From: Salinisphaera dokdonensis
GTDB taxonomy: Bacteria; Pseudomonadota; Gammaproteobacteria; Nevskiales; Salinisphaeraceae
Length of the DNA stretch: 64,000 bases
Direction: 5' to 3'
Assembly: GCF_040361215.1 (NCBI RefSeq)
Contig: NZ_APND01000002.1
Span: forward strand, 248,001 to 312,000
Shown here in pieces: positions 1 through 7,483 of this stretch. The notes beneath the pieces are model-generated. The model did no database searches and had not been told where the DNA came from. It worked only from the letters and a program-made list of their open reading frames with translations. Position 1 is the stretch's first letter; every line of letters begins with the position of its first letter. The translations under genes and the position numbers were made by a program.

Positions 1-405
1 GCGGCCGTTGATATCGACAGCCGCGCGCCCGCTCGCCCGCCGGCAAAGCGACACAGCGCGCGCCTCGGCGCTGTCGTGGTCGGCTTCGCCCCGGGCATGG
101 GCCAGCGCATAGACGTCTTCCCAGAGATCGCGCGGGCCGAAGGTGAGCATCAGGATGAACACGCCGAAGGCCAGCTGGAAACCCAGCCACAGATACTCGG
201 CGATCGCCCATTGCAGCAGCGCCACTATGAGCACCGGCGGCACGATCACCAGCACGCCCGCGGGCTGGGCCAGCCAGCGGCGGCCGATACGGCTGCTTTC
301 GATCAGCGCTACATAACGCGCGAACCCGTCGGTATCGCGCCAGCGCTTGAGCTGGCCCAACGCACGCTCGGCGAACAGCGCGATGACGATCACGATCAGG
401 TGCAT
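1..405 (-). CDS. ampE: AmpE-like inner-membrane protein (3' end cut off)
   Basis: Translating the minus strand from the ATG at 405 gives an open frame of 135 codons that runs off the window. It overlaps the end of ampD by 10 nt, the usual ampD-ampE arrangement. The N-terminus is hydrophobic (residues 1-12), followed by a basic segment and two membrane segments at about 49-69 and 71-88; after that comes GPRDLWEDV and a polar helix. AmpE is a membrane protein of the ampDE operon with a poorly defined role near peptidoglycan recycling and beta-lactamase signalling. Identity rests on position next to ampD and membrane topology; the missing C-terminal half cannot be checked. Confidence 0.8.
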   Translation of the reverse strand, partial: MHLIVIVIALFAERALGQLKRWRDTDGFARYVALIESSRIGRRWLAQPAGVLVIVPPVLIVALLQWAIAEYLWLGFQLAFGVFILMLTFGPRDLWEDVYALAHARGEADHDSAEARAVSLCRRASGRAAVDINGR

Positions 406-959
406 GCGCGCTCTCGCAGACGATGAAACAAGGCCCAGTCGAAAGCCGGACCGGGATCGGTCTTGCGGCCCGGCGCGATATCGCTATGACCGACGATGCG
501 TGCCGGCGTGAGCGCAGGATAGGCCGCAAGCAATGCAGCCGTCGCACCCGCCAGCGCGCGATACTGCGCCGGCGTGTAGGGGCAATCGTCCGTACCTTCC
601 AGCTCGATACCGATACCGAAATCGTTGACCGCCTCGCGCCCATCGAAACAGGAACGCCCGGCATGCCAGGCACGGTCGCCGAAGCCGACATACTGCGTGA
701 TGCGCCCCGCCCGCTCGATCAGCAGATGTGCCGAGACTTTCAGGTGGGCGATCGCCTGATAATAGGGATGTACCGCCGGATCGAGCCGGTTGGTGAACAG
801 CGCATCGACCTGGCCGCGGCCGAAGCGGCCCGGCGGCAAGGTGATGCCGTGCACGACCAGTGTATCGACTGTGCTACGGCCCGGCCGCGCGTCGTGATTG
901 GGCGAGCGCAGGTGGCGCACGCCGGTCAGCCAGCCGTTCTCGATCGATAACCGGTTCAT
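396..959 (-). CDS. ampD: 1,6-anhydro-N-acetylmuramyl-L-alanine amidase AmpD
   Basis: A 187-residue cytoplasmic amidase of the Amidase_2 family that removes the peptide from anhydro-muropeptides during cell-wall recycling; in AmpC-bearing bacteria its loss raises beta-lactamase expression. The zinc ligands are visible as His37 (VVHGITLP), His158 and Asp168 (GHSDIAPGRKTDPG), with catalytic Glu119 and Lys166, matching the family spacing (34/154/164, 116/162 in the Citrobacter enzyme). Length fits the family and there is no signal peptide, as expected for AmpD. It is followed by ampE. No ampC or ampR is adjacent; the class A beta-lactamase of this window lies 58 kb away. Confidence 0.95.
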   Translation of the reverse strand: MNRLSIENGWLTGVRHLRSPNHDARPGRSTVDTLVVHGITLPPGRFGRGQVDALFTNRLDPAVHPYYQAIAHLKVSAHLLIERAGRITQYVGFGDRAWHAGRSCFDGREAVNDFGIGIELEGTDDCPYTPAQYRALAGATAALLAAYPALTPARIVGHSDIAPGRKTDPGPAFDWALFHRLRERACT

Positions 960-963
960 ACGG

Positions 964-2916
964 CTAAAAATACGCCTGCAGTCCGATCACCGCACGCACG
1001 CCAGCATCGACCGCGGTGTTCTCCCAGCCGATCTCGGTGCGCAGGCCGAGCTCGCGCGTGAGATTGAACTGCTGCTGGACCTTCGCCCAGCGGTAGTAAC
1101 CATCGTCGCCGGCCAGGTATTCGAGCATCCCGGCCTCGGCCTTGATCTGCAGGTCGGGCATGGGATAGACCAGCACGCCCGTGCTCGCGCCGGCGCCGAG
1201 CGCATAGCCCGGCGACAGCGCGCTGTTGGCATCCAGCGAGCCCAGGCCGAAGACATAGCCGAGCAGTTCACTGTCGCCCCAGGCCAGCCCCGGCCCGCCT
1301 TGCAGGTAATAGCCGAGATTGTTGTCGACATCGTCGAACACGTTCGACGAGGGACGCCGACGCAGGCCGGTATCGATCTGGAACGAGACCGGCTGGAACA
1401 GATCGTTGCGCGGCGACAACGACACGATATTGAGCAGCTGCAGATCGTCGATGCGCAGTTCGCCGTCCTCCGGATCCACACGCAGGCCCAGGTCGAGGAA
1501 ATTGATTTCGGCGCCGTCCGTATAGCCGCCCGGATCGTCGAGCAGATCGTGATAGGCCGGCCGCAAGCGCAAACCCAGCGACAGGTCGTCTGCTTCGTAG
1601 ATCATCGACGAGGCCAGCCGCAGCGTGCGATGCCCCTGATCCGGCGGGGTCTCGGGCGTGGGGACCTCGGTGAACGGCGATGGCTGCCCGATACGACTGC
1701 GCTCAAGCAGGATTGCGTTGGCATGGGCCTGATCCGCCGGCGCCTTCTCCGGCTCGCTCTGCAGCCGGTAGTAGAGATAGTCGTGGGCGACTTCCAGCAC
1801 CGCGGCGCGATCGGCCGGCGCGAGCGCCGTCAGACGGGCGTCGTCGAAGGCGACCTCGTCGGCCGCGAGTTCTCGCGCCAGGTCACGCTGGTCGACGTCG
1901 AGCTGATCGGCCTGCCAGCGCAGCGTGGTTTCCAGCGAGGGCCGGTAGCGCGGCGTTTCCATCAAGCCCGGCACGTCGGCAAGCGTGCGGATCGTATCGG
2001 CCGGAATCGCATACCAGGAATACTGCTCGGTCAGCTTCAGCTCGGGCCGGGCGACCTCAAGCAGGCTGAGCAACTGATAGGAGCAATTTTTGGTCAGGAA
2101 GTAATAGTCGAAGCGTACGCCGTCCATCTCCCAGAGATGATCGACCAGCCGCTCGGTCTCGGCGTCGTTCAGGTCGAGCGGATAGGCCCAGACGTCGCGG
2201 TGTTCGATCCAGGCGTATTGCTTGACCTTCTCGTAATAGGGAAACAGCCCGAATATGCCGGGATAGCCGCCGGTCAGGCCATGCCATGCAAACCCTAGGC
2301 CCTTGGCGTCGTCGCCCGCCGCCGCGGCAAAGTTCACCGCATAGGACAGCAGCTCGGTGCCGCGCGCCGCGCGTGACGAATCGATCCGCAGCAGCGTATG
2401 ACCAAACATGGACGACGGGCTGTTCGGAAACGCGGTCGGGAAGATCAGGCTGATGCGATCCGGACTGAGGGCGGCCCGCCATTGCCGGTATTCGTTGCAG
2501 TCCGCACCGCCCAGCGCCTGCGGCGCCAGCCCGAGCGAACGCGTCAGAAACTTGCGCCGTGCGATGAAGACACAGGACGCGGGCTTGTCGCGGCCTTCGA
2601 TATGCCGATCCTCGACGAGCGCTGCGAGCGTGGCATCGAGCTCGGCGGCCGGGTCGGTACGGCCCGCAGGTGAAAGAAAGAAATTGTCGCTGGCGACCGT
2701 GCTGTGCAGCCCGTCACCCAGCCAGTTGGCCTCGTAGTGCACCAGCGAACGCCATTGCGGGCTCGCCGCGAGATCCTGCTCGGCCGCGCGGGCCTGCAGG
2801 GCCGCCACGTCCGCGCCGGGCGACTCGGCCGCCGAGGCCACCCCGGCCCACCCCAAGCTCAAGATCAGCGCCCAGCCCAGAGCGGACACACCCGAAAACA
2901 CCGCCAATCGCGCCAT
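964..2916 (-). CDS. DUF4105 (Lnb N-terminal type) periplasmic protein, copy A
   Basis: About 650 residues with an N-terminal signal segment (ending near GVASA, about residue 29). The frame is also open from a TTG at 2919, but the ATG at 2916 is preferred. The central region carries the DUF4105 signature NSPSSMFGHTLLRID (His173) and, 105 residues later, KNCSYQLLSLLEV (Cys278). The C-terminal third is beta-rich and ends in an aromatic residue (QAYF), reminiscent of outer-membrane proteins. Pfam has linked this domain to Lnb, a lipoprotein N-acylation enzyme of Bacteroidetes (recalled, not checked). It lies 9 nt downstream of a second copy and is probably cotranscribed with it. Function here is unknown. 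Confidence 0.85.
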   Translation of the reverse strand: MARLAVFSGVSALGWALILSLGWAGVASAAESPGADVAALQARAAEQDLAASPQWRSLVHYEANWLGDGLHSTVASDNFFLSPAGRTDPAAELDATLAALVEDRHIEGRDKPASCVFIARRKFLTRSLGLAPQALGGADCNEYRQWRAALSPDRISLIFPTAFPNSPSSMFGHTLLRIDSSRAARGTELLSYAVNFAAAAGDDAKGLGFAWHGLTGGYPGIFGLFPYYEKVKQYAWIEHRDVWAYPLDLNDAETERLVDHLWEMDGVRFDYYFLTKNCSYQLLSLLEVARPELKLTEQYSWYAIPADTIRTLADVPGLMETPRYRPSLETTLRWQADQLDVDQRDLARELAADEVAFDDARLTALAPADRAAVLEVAHDYLYYRLQSEPEKAPADQAHANAILLERSRIGQPSPFTEVPTPETPPDQGHRTLRLASSMIYEADDLSLGLRLRPAYHDLLDDPGGYTDGAEINFLDLGLRVDPEDGELRIDDLQLLNIVSLSPRNDLFQPVSFQIDTGLRRRPSSNVFDDVDNNLGYYLQGGPGLAWGDSELLGYVFGLGSLDANSALSPGYALGAGASTGVLVYPMPDLQIKAEAGMLEYLAGDDGYYRWAKVQQQFNLTRELGLRTEIGWENTAVDAGVRAVIGLQAYF

Positions 2917-2925
2917 CAAGGAGAC

Positions 2926-4767
2926 CTAGTCGAAAAAATGTCGGAACGACACGCTGCAACCCGTGACCGCATCGCTTTGCCAGGTCTCATGGCTGCATTC
3001 GCCGCGCAGCGCATTCTCGTGCGATACCGGCAGGTTGACCGTGAGGCCGGTACGCAGGCGAGAGAAATGCGAGGTGAATTCAAGCCATCGAGCGTGTACA
3101 CCCCATTGTACGGACTCCGCCTGGAACGCGACGCCGATCTCGGCGCCCCCGCCGAGCGCGGCATCCGGGTTCGCGCCGCTCACGCTTTCCAGTCGGGCAA
3201 CGGCAAAGACGTACGGGAACAGATCCCCGAAACGCCAGCTCGCGCCCGGCCCACCCTGGACGAATCCGCCCAACGCGCGCTCCTCATCGGCCACCGGCGC
3301 CTGCTCCAAACCAGCGTGCACGAACCAGGAAGTCGGCTTGATGAAATTACCGCGTGGCGCGAGCGAACGGATATTGACCAGATCGAGGCTTTCGAGGTCC
3401 AACCCCTCGTCCTCGTCGACGCGCAGCTGGATATCCAGCCCTTCGATCGCGGCACCGGGCAGAAAGCCGGTCATCGGATCAAACAGATCGTGGTAGGTCA
3501 GCCGGTAACCGAAGGACAGGAAATCACGGCCATCCTGGCGCCCGGCACCGAGCGTTGCCATCTGGGTGCCGTGACCGACCTCTGGTGCGGCCGGCGGCTC
3601 TATCGGCTCGGGTGCCGGCGCCGGATTGCGCTGGACGACCCGCAATAGCGCCAGGCTCTTGCGTGCCACATCGGGGTCGCGCGCGCCTTCGCGATTACGC
3701 AGCCGTAGCGCCTGATAGGCGAGCTGCGCCATGAGATGCCGGCGTGTCGGTGCATGCGCGGCAAAGCGCCTGCTATCGGCAAGATCAGGATCGTCTCGCA
3801 ATGCCTCGGCGAGCGCGCGCTCATCGCGATCCAGTCGAGCGCTCAGTGCTTCCAGTTCGCCTGCCTTCGACGGGCGATAGCGGCGCTCCGCCACCAGATC
3901 CGCGGCATAGAGCGCGCGCACGGTATTCACCGGCAGCTCGGCAAAACGCAGACCGGTCATCAGGGGTGCGTGGGGCCGGCCCACCTTGATCAGTTCGAGC
4001 AGGCGAAAAGAGCAGTTCTCGTCGAAAAAGTAGTAGTCGAAATTGATCCCGCGCAGCTCCCATAGATGACGCACGACCCAGTCGATCTCGCCGGCATCCA
4101 GATCGAGGGCGTACTCCCACATGTCGCGGTTTTCTACGAAGGCGTAATCCCGGATCTTTTCGACATAGGAGGTCACCGAGAACTGCCCCGGGTAACCACC
4201 GGCCAGCCCGCGCCAGATATAGAACAGCGAGTTGTCCGCCCCGCCCGCCTGGGCGCCGAAGTTGATCGCGCGCGACAGCCAGACGGCATCGGGCTCGGGC
4301 GTGGCGTCCAGCCGCAGCAGCGTATGGCCGAACATCGACGAGGGACTGTTCAGATAGGCCGCAGGAAAGACCAGCACGAGCTGCCCGATCGGCATCTGCT
4401 CGCGCCAGGCGAGATAGTCGTCGCAATGCGCAAGAGGCGCAGCCTCGTCCCAACCCAGTTGCTCGGCCAGAAAACGATAGCGCGCGGGGAAACGGCAACG
4501 CACCTGGCCTTCCTCGGGCTCGAGCGCCTGCCATGTCGCCCGCAGCTCGGCCGCGGGATCGGCTTTGCCGTCCGCGGCTAGGAAGAAGTCATCGTCATCG
4601 ACATAGCTGGTGCCGACACCACGTAGCGTCGCACCCGGATTGACGTGCATGAGCGCTTGCCAGCGCGGGGTGGCAGCCAGGGCCTTGAAATCCGGCGGTG
4701 GCGCGGCGCTCGCAACCATGCTCACGACAAGCGCGCACAACCCGATCGCGGCTCGTGCCGCAGGCAT
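2926..4767 (-). CDS. DUF4105 (Lnb N-terminal type) periplasmic protein, copy B
   Basis: A 613-residue paralogue of the next gene. The frame extends to a TTG at 4788, but the ATG at 4767 starts a clean signal peptide (cleavage near MVASA-APPP). It keeps the family motifs: LNSPSSMFGHTLLRLD (His148) and ENCSFRLLELIKVGRP (Cys252), plus GGYPG and the HLWE...NFDYYF stretch. The C-terminus ends SFRHFFD, again beta-rich. No good Shine-Dalgarno sequence is seen, and the start lies only 25 nt after the terminator of the DUF3015 gene, so expression may depend on read-through or a promoter inside that gene. Role unknown; an envelope location is likely. Confidence 0.85.
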   Translation of the reverse strand: MPAARAAIGLCALVVSMVASAAPPPDFKALAATPRWQALMHVNPGATLRGVGTSYVDDDDFFLAADGKADPAAELRATWQALEPEEGQVRCRFPARYRFLAEQLGWDEAAPLAHCDDYLAWREQMPIGQLVLVFPAAYLNSPSSMFGHTLLRLDATPEPDAVWLSRAINFGAQAGGADNSLFYIWRGLAGGYPGQFSVTSYVEKIRDYAFVENRDMWEYALDLDAGEIDWVVRHLWELRGINFDYYFFDENCSFRLLELIKVGRPHAPLMTGLRFAELPVNTVRALYAADLVAERRYRPSKAGELEALSARLDRDERALAEALRDDPDLADSRRFAAHAPTRRHLMAQLAYQALRLRNREGARDPDVARKSLALLRVVQRNPAPAPEPIEPPAAPEVGHGTQMATLGAGRQDGRDFLSFGYRLTYHDLFDPMTGFLPGAAIEGLDIQLRVDEDEGLDLESLDLVNIRSLAPRGNFIKPTSWFVHAGLEQAPVADEERALGGFVQGGPGASWRFGDLFPYVFAVARLESVSGANPDAALGGGAEIGVAFQAESVQWGVHARWLEFTSHFSRLRTGLTVNLPVSHENALRGECSHETWQSDAVTGCSVSFRHFFD

Positions 4768-4791
4768 CAACGAAACGAAAGAGTGCAAGAC

Positions 4792-4825
4792 AAAAAAATG
4801 CCCCGCCTCAACCGAGACGGGGCAT
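4792..4825 (-). terminator. Intrinsic terminator of the DUF3015 gene
   Basis: On the minus strand ATGCCCCG (complement of 4818-4825) pairs with CGGGGCAT (4798-4805); after one mismatch three more pairs close an AACC-type loop, and seven T residues follow (4798-4792). It sits between the DUF3015 stop (4842) and the DUF4105 copy B start (4767). Confidence 0.85.
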
Positions 4826-4841
4826 GCCGACGAGCGGCTGA

Positions 4842-5324
4842 TCAGGACACGTAGCGCGACAGGCGGTCGTCGTGCTTCATGACCGCGTTGATGTTCTCCA
4901 TCACCTCGCCGGACGAGACATCGTCACGAGTGAAGATCTGGGCGAAGTTCTCGTGCATCACGCTGTTGAAGTGATCGCGATCCGATGCGTCGATCTGCAT
5001 TGCGACGGTAAGCGCGGTCAGCGCCTCACCGTGACCCACGGCCATATCCTGGGCCACTTCTTCCAGCACACCGTTCATGGCGAGCAGGCTGTTGCCGCTA
5101 TAGGTGAGCGTGCCGCCGGTATCGCAGCCGTTGGTACCGCTGGTCATGCCGAAGGTGGCATTGCCGGAGGTGCCGTTGACGATGGTTGCCAGCAGATGTG
5201 CCGGCAGGCCGCTGGAACCTTCGAAAAGCAGGTTACCCCAACCACAGCCTGGGCCACCCGGGGCCACAGCACTTGCCGACATGCTCGACCCAAGCAGGGC
5301 AGCAGCAACGATGATTTTCTTCAT
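4842..5324 (-). CDS. DUF3015 family secreted protein
   Basis: A 160-residue protein with a signal peptide (MKKIIVAAALLGSSMSASA). The mature part starts PGGPGCGWGN and contains a second cysteine (NGCDTG), so one disulfide is possible, and ends with an acidic/His-rich helical region (about 95-160). This matches DUF3015, whose function is unknown. The start has a strong ribosome site (AGGGGAT, 5 nt spacing). It has its own promoter (5394-5421) and an intrinsic terminator (4792-4825), and precedes two DUF4105 genes on the same strand, which suggests a shared envelope role. Confidence 0.85.
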   Translation of the reverse strand: MKKIIVAAALLGSSMSASAVAPGGPGCGWGNLLFEGSSGLPAHLLATIVNGTSGNATFGMTSGTNGCDTGGTLTYSGNSLLAMNGVLEEVAQDMAVGHGEALTALTVAMQIDASDRDHFNSVMHENFAQIFTRDDVSSGEVMENINAVMKHDDRLSRYVS

Positions 5325-5393
5325 TTTTATCCCCTGATAACGAAAGGTTTTTGTTCGTTTTATCGCCCTCCCTTATCGAGGCGGGCTGAAATC

Positions 5394-5421
5394 ACTATAG
5401 CGCGCCTGTCGTTCCTGTAAA
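5394..5421 (-). promoter_or_regulatory. Sigma-70 promoter of the DUF3015 gene
   Basis: Minus-strand TTTACA (5421-5416), 16 nt spacer, TATAGT (5399-5394): five of six and five of six consensus bases. The predicted start near 5387 leaves a leader of about 60 nt before the ATG at 5324. It is the best sigma-70-like site I found in the window. Confidence 0.7.
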
Positions 5422-5510
5422 GGATCGCCGCAAAAGCCCGGCCGCAACATATGTTTGCGACCGGACTGGAGCAGGCATAAGCACCACCGAAAACCGCCCA
5501 TTCATGAAAA

Positions 5511-7382
5511 CTAGGTCGGCGATCGACCGCGAGTAGCGCGCGCCAGATTCCATAACCAGAGCCCCAGCCCGAGCATCAGAACAAGGCCCGGCCACGCAGC
5601 CGGCAGGCCACCGATATTCAGCGCAAGCACATCGCTGCTGCCGAAGAACGCGACTGGCAGGGCAATGAAGATGCCCATCAGCGCCTCGCCGGTAATGATG
5701 CCGGCAGCCGCCAGCAGGCCGCGTCCTTCGCGGGCGGCACCGCTGCCGCCGAGCCAGGCGACCAGCCCGCCGAAAGCGATCGCCATGGAGAGCGACAACG
5801 GCAAGTAAAGCCCCAGCGCTACCGCGAGCACCGGCATGCGAAAACCACTGCCCCGTCGCCCGAGCACGGTGTCGAGCGCGATCGTGGCCAGCGCCATCAC
5901 GCCACCACCGATCACCCAACCCCAGGGCAGATCGCCGCCGAATACGCCGCGTACGACTGCCACCATCAAACTGGCCTGCGGCGCCGGCAGCGCGTTGGGA
6001 TGGGCCGCATCCGACACGCCAATGCCATAGGCGTGCAGCAACAGCGACAACACCGGCGAGAGCACGCATACCGCCGCGATCACGCCCAGCATCTGCGCCA
6101 GCTGCTGGGCCGCCGGCGACGCGCCGAGAATGGCGCCCGCCTTGAGATCCTGCATGTTGTCGCCGCCGATCGCAGCCGCACAGCAGACCACTGCACCCAC
6201 GATGATCGCGCTGGCCGGGCCCGCCGTCTCCGCACCGAAGAACATGAAGAGCCCGAGCGCTGTTATCAGGATGGTCGCGATCGTCACACCCGAAACCGGA
6301 TTGTTGCTCGACCCAACGAGACCGGCCATATAGGCCGCCACCGCCGAGAACAGAAAGGCGGCCGCGAGCATCAGCAGCGCGACCATTGCACCGCCCACCA
6401 CGGAATCCAGCAGCACCGCGTAGAGCGCGATCATCGGCAACGCTAAAAACACGAGCAGCGTGACCAACAGCCGGCGTGGCAGATCGCGCTGGCTGGGCAA
6501 AACGGTCTCGCCGGTCTGCTTCAGGGCACCGAACAGCTGGCCGCGCAGCGTCCACAGCGCGGCAAGGCCGCCGACCAGCATCGCGCCGACGCCCAGATAG
6601 CGGATCTGGTCACTCCAGACCTGCTCGGCACCGGCCACGCCGGTCGCGATATCTGCGCCGCCGAAGGCCATCACCAACGGGATCGCTATCCACCAGGCGA
6701 ACACGCCGCCGAGCAGAATCGGCAAGGCGACGTTGATGCCGACGATATAACCCACCGCCAGCAACGCCGGCGACAGATAGCTGCCGACATAAACACTGCT
6801 CTGCTGGCCAATCGAGAACGCCGTCTCCGCCACGCCTTCCCAGACCTTGAGGCCGCTATCTGCCAGCTTGGCCAGCGCACCGATCCCGGCGCCGACGAGC
6901 AGCGTGCCAATGCCCGCGACGGCCTTGCCGCCATAACCGGCCTGCAGCACTGCCGCCGTGGCCTGGCCTTCCGGAAAGGCCAGCGAACTGCCATCGACCA
7001 GAGCGCGCCGCAACGGCACCGTCATGATCACGCCCAACAGGCCGCCGACACCGGCGATCAGCACGGTCTGGAAATAAAGGAAATCCGACCAGTAATCGAG
7101 CATCACCAGGGCCGGCAGGGTGAAGATCACGCCCGCCGCGATCGCCTCGCCCGCGCTGGCCGCGGTCTGCACGATGTTGTTTTCCAGAATATTGGCATCG
7201 GCGAACAGGCGCAGAAGGCCCAGCGACAGCACCGCTGCCGGGATCGAAGCGGAAACCGTCAGGCCCGCAAAGAGTCCAAGGTAGGCATTGGCCGCGGAAA
7301 GAATCACGGCCAGGAGCACCCCGAGCACGGCTGCTCTGATCGTCAACTGCCCCTTGAACATCGAGGATGGTCCCGTGCTCAT
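5511..7382 (-). CDS. OPT family oligopeptide (or metal-chelate) transporter
   Basis: A 623-residue polytopic membrane protein with about 14-16 hydrophobic segments over its whole length, belonging to the OPT superfamily. Typical features are the N-terminal GLFAGLTVSASIPAAVLSLG block, the EGQATAAVL motif and the SSNNPVSGVTIATILI segment with a conserved Asn-Pro. OPT proteins take up small peptides or metal-siderophore complexes with protons. The frame starts at a GTG (7385), but GGGGAGG lies 5 nt before the ATG at 7382, which is therefore the chosen start. It is divergent from the M16 peptidase gene; substrate cannot be read from sequence. Confidence 0.9.
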   Translation of the reverse strand: MSTGPSSMFKGQLTIRAAVLGVLLAVILSAANAYLGLFAGLTVSASIPAAVLSLGLLRLFADANILENNIVQTAASAGEAIAAGVIFTLPALVMLDYWSDFLYFQTVLIAGVGGLLGVIMTVPLRRALVDGSSLAFPEGQATAAVLQAGYGGKAVAGIGTLLVGAGIGALAKLADSGLKVWEGVAETAFSIGQQSSVYVGSYLSPALLAVGYIVGINVALPILLGGVFAWWIAIPLVMAFGGADIATGVAGAEQVWSDQIRYLGVGAMLVGGLAALWTLRGQLFGALKQTGETVLPSQRDLPRRLLVTLLVFLALPMIALYAVLLDSVVGGAMVALLMLAAAFLFSAVAAYMAGLVGSSNNPVSGVTIATILITALGLFMFFGAETAGPASAIIVGAVVCCAAAIGGDNMQDLKAGAILGASPAAQQLAQMLGVIAAVCVLSPVLSLLLHAYGIGVSDAAHPNALPAPQASLMVAVVRGVFGGDLPWGWVIGGGVMALATIALDTVLGRRGSGFRMPVLAVALGLYLPLSLSMAIAFGGLVAWLGGSGAAREGRGLLAAAGIITGEALMGIFIALPVAFFGSSDVLALNIGGLPAAWPGLVLMLGLGLWLWNLARATRGRSPT

Positions 7383-7483
7383 CACAACCTCCCCTGCGAC
7401 GTTCGGATGCTAGCGCCCAGGCACCCTGATAAGCTCGCGACAGTGCGCTCGTGACGCACCCTATTCAAAAGGACTGACTCTTC

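Noticed and set aside
898..2298. A 466-codon plus-strand frame opposite DUF4105 copy A
   Set aside because: Low-complexity Arg/Gln/Glu-rich translation, no motif; the minus-strand gene is supported by family signatures.
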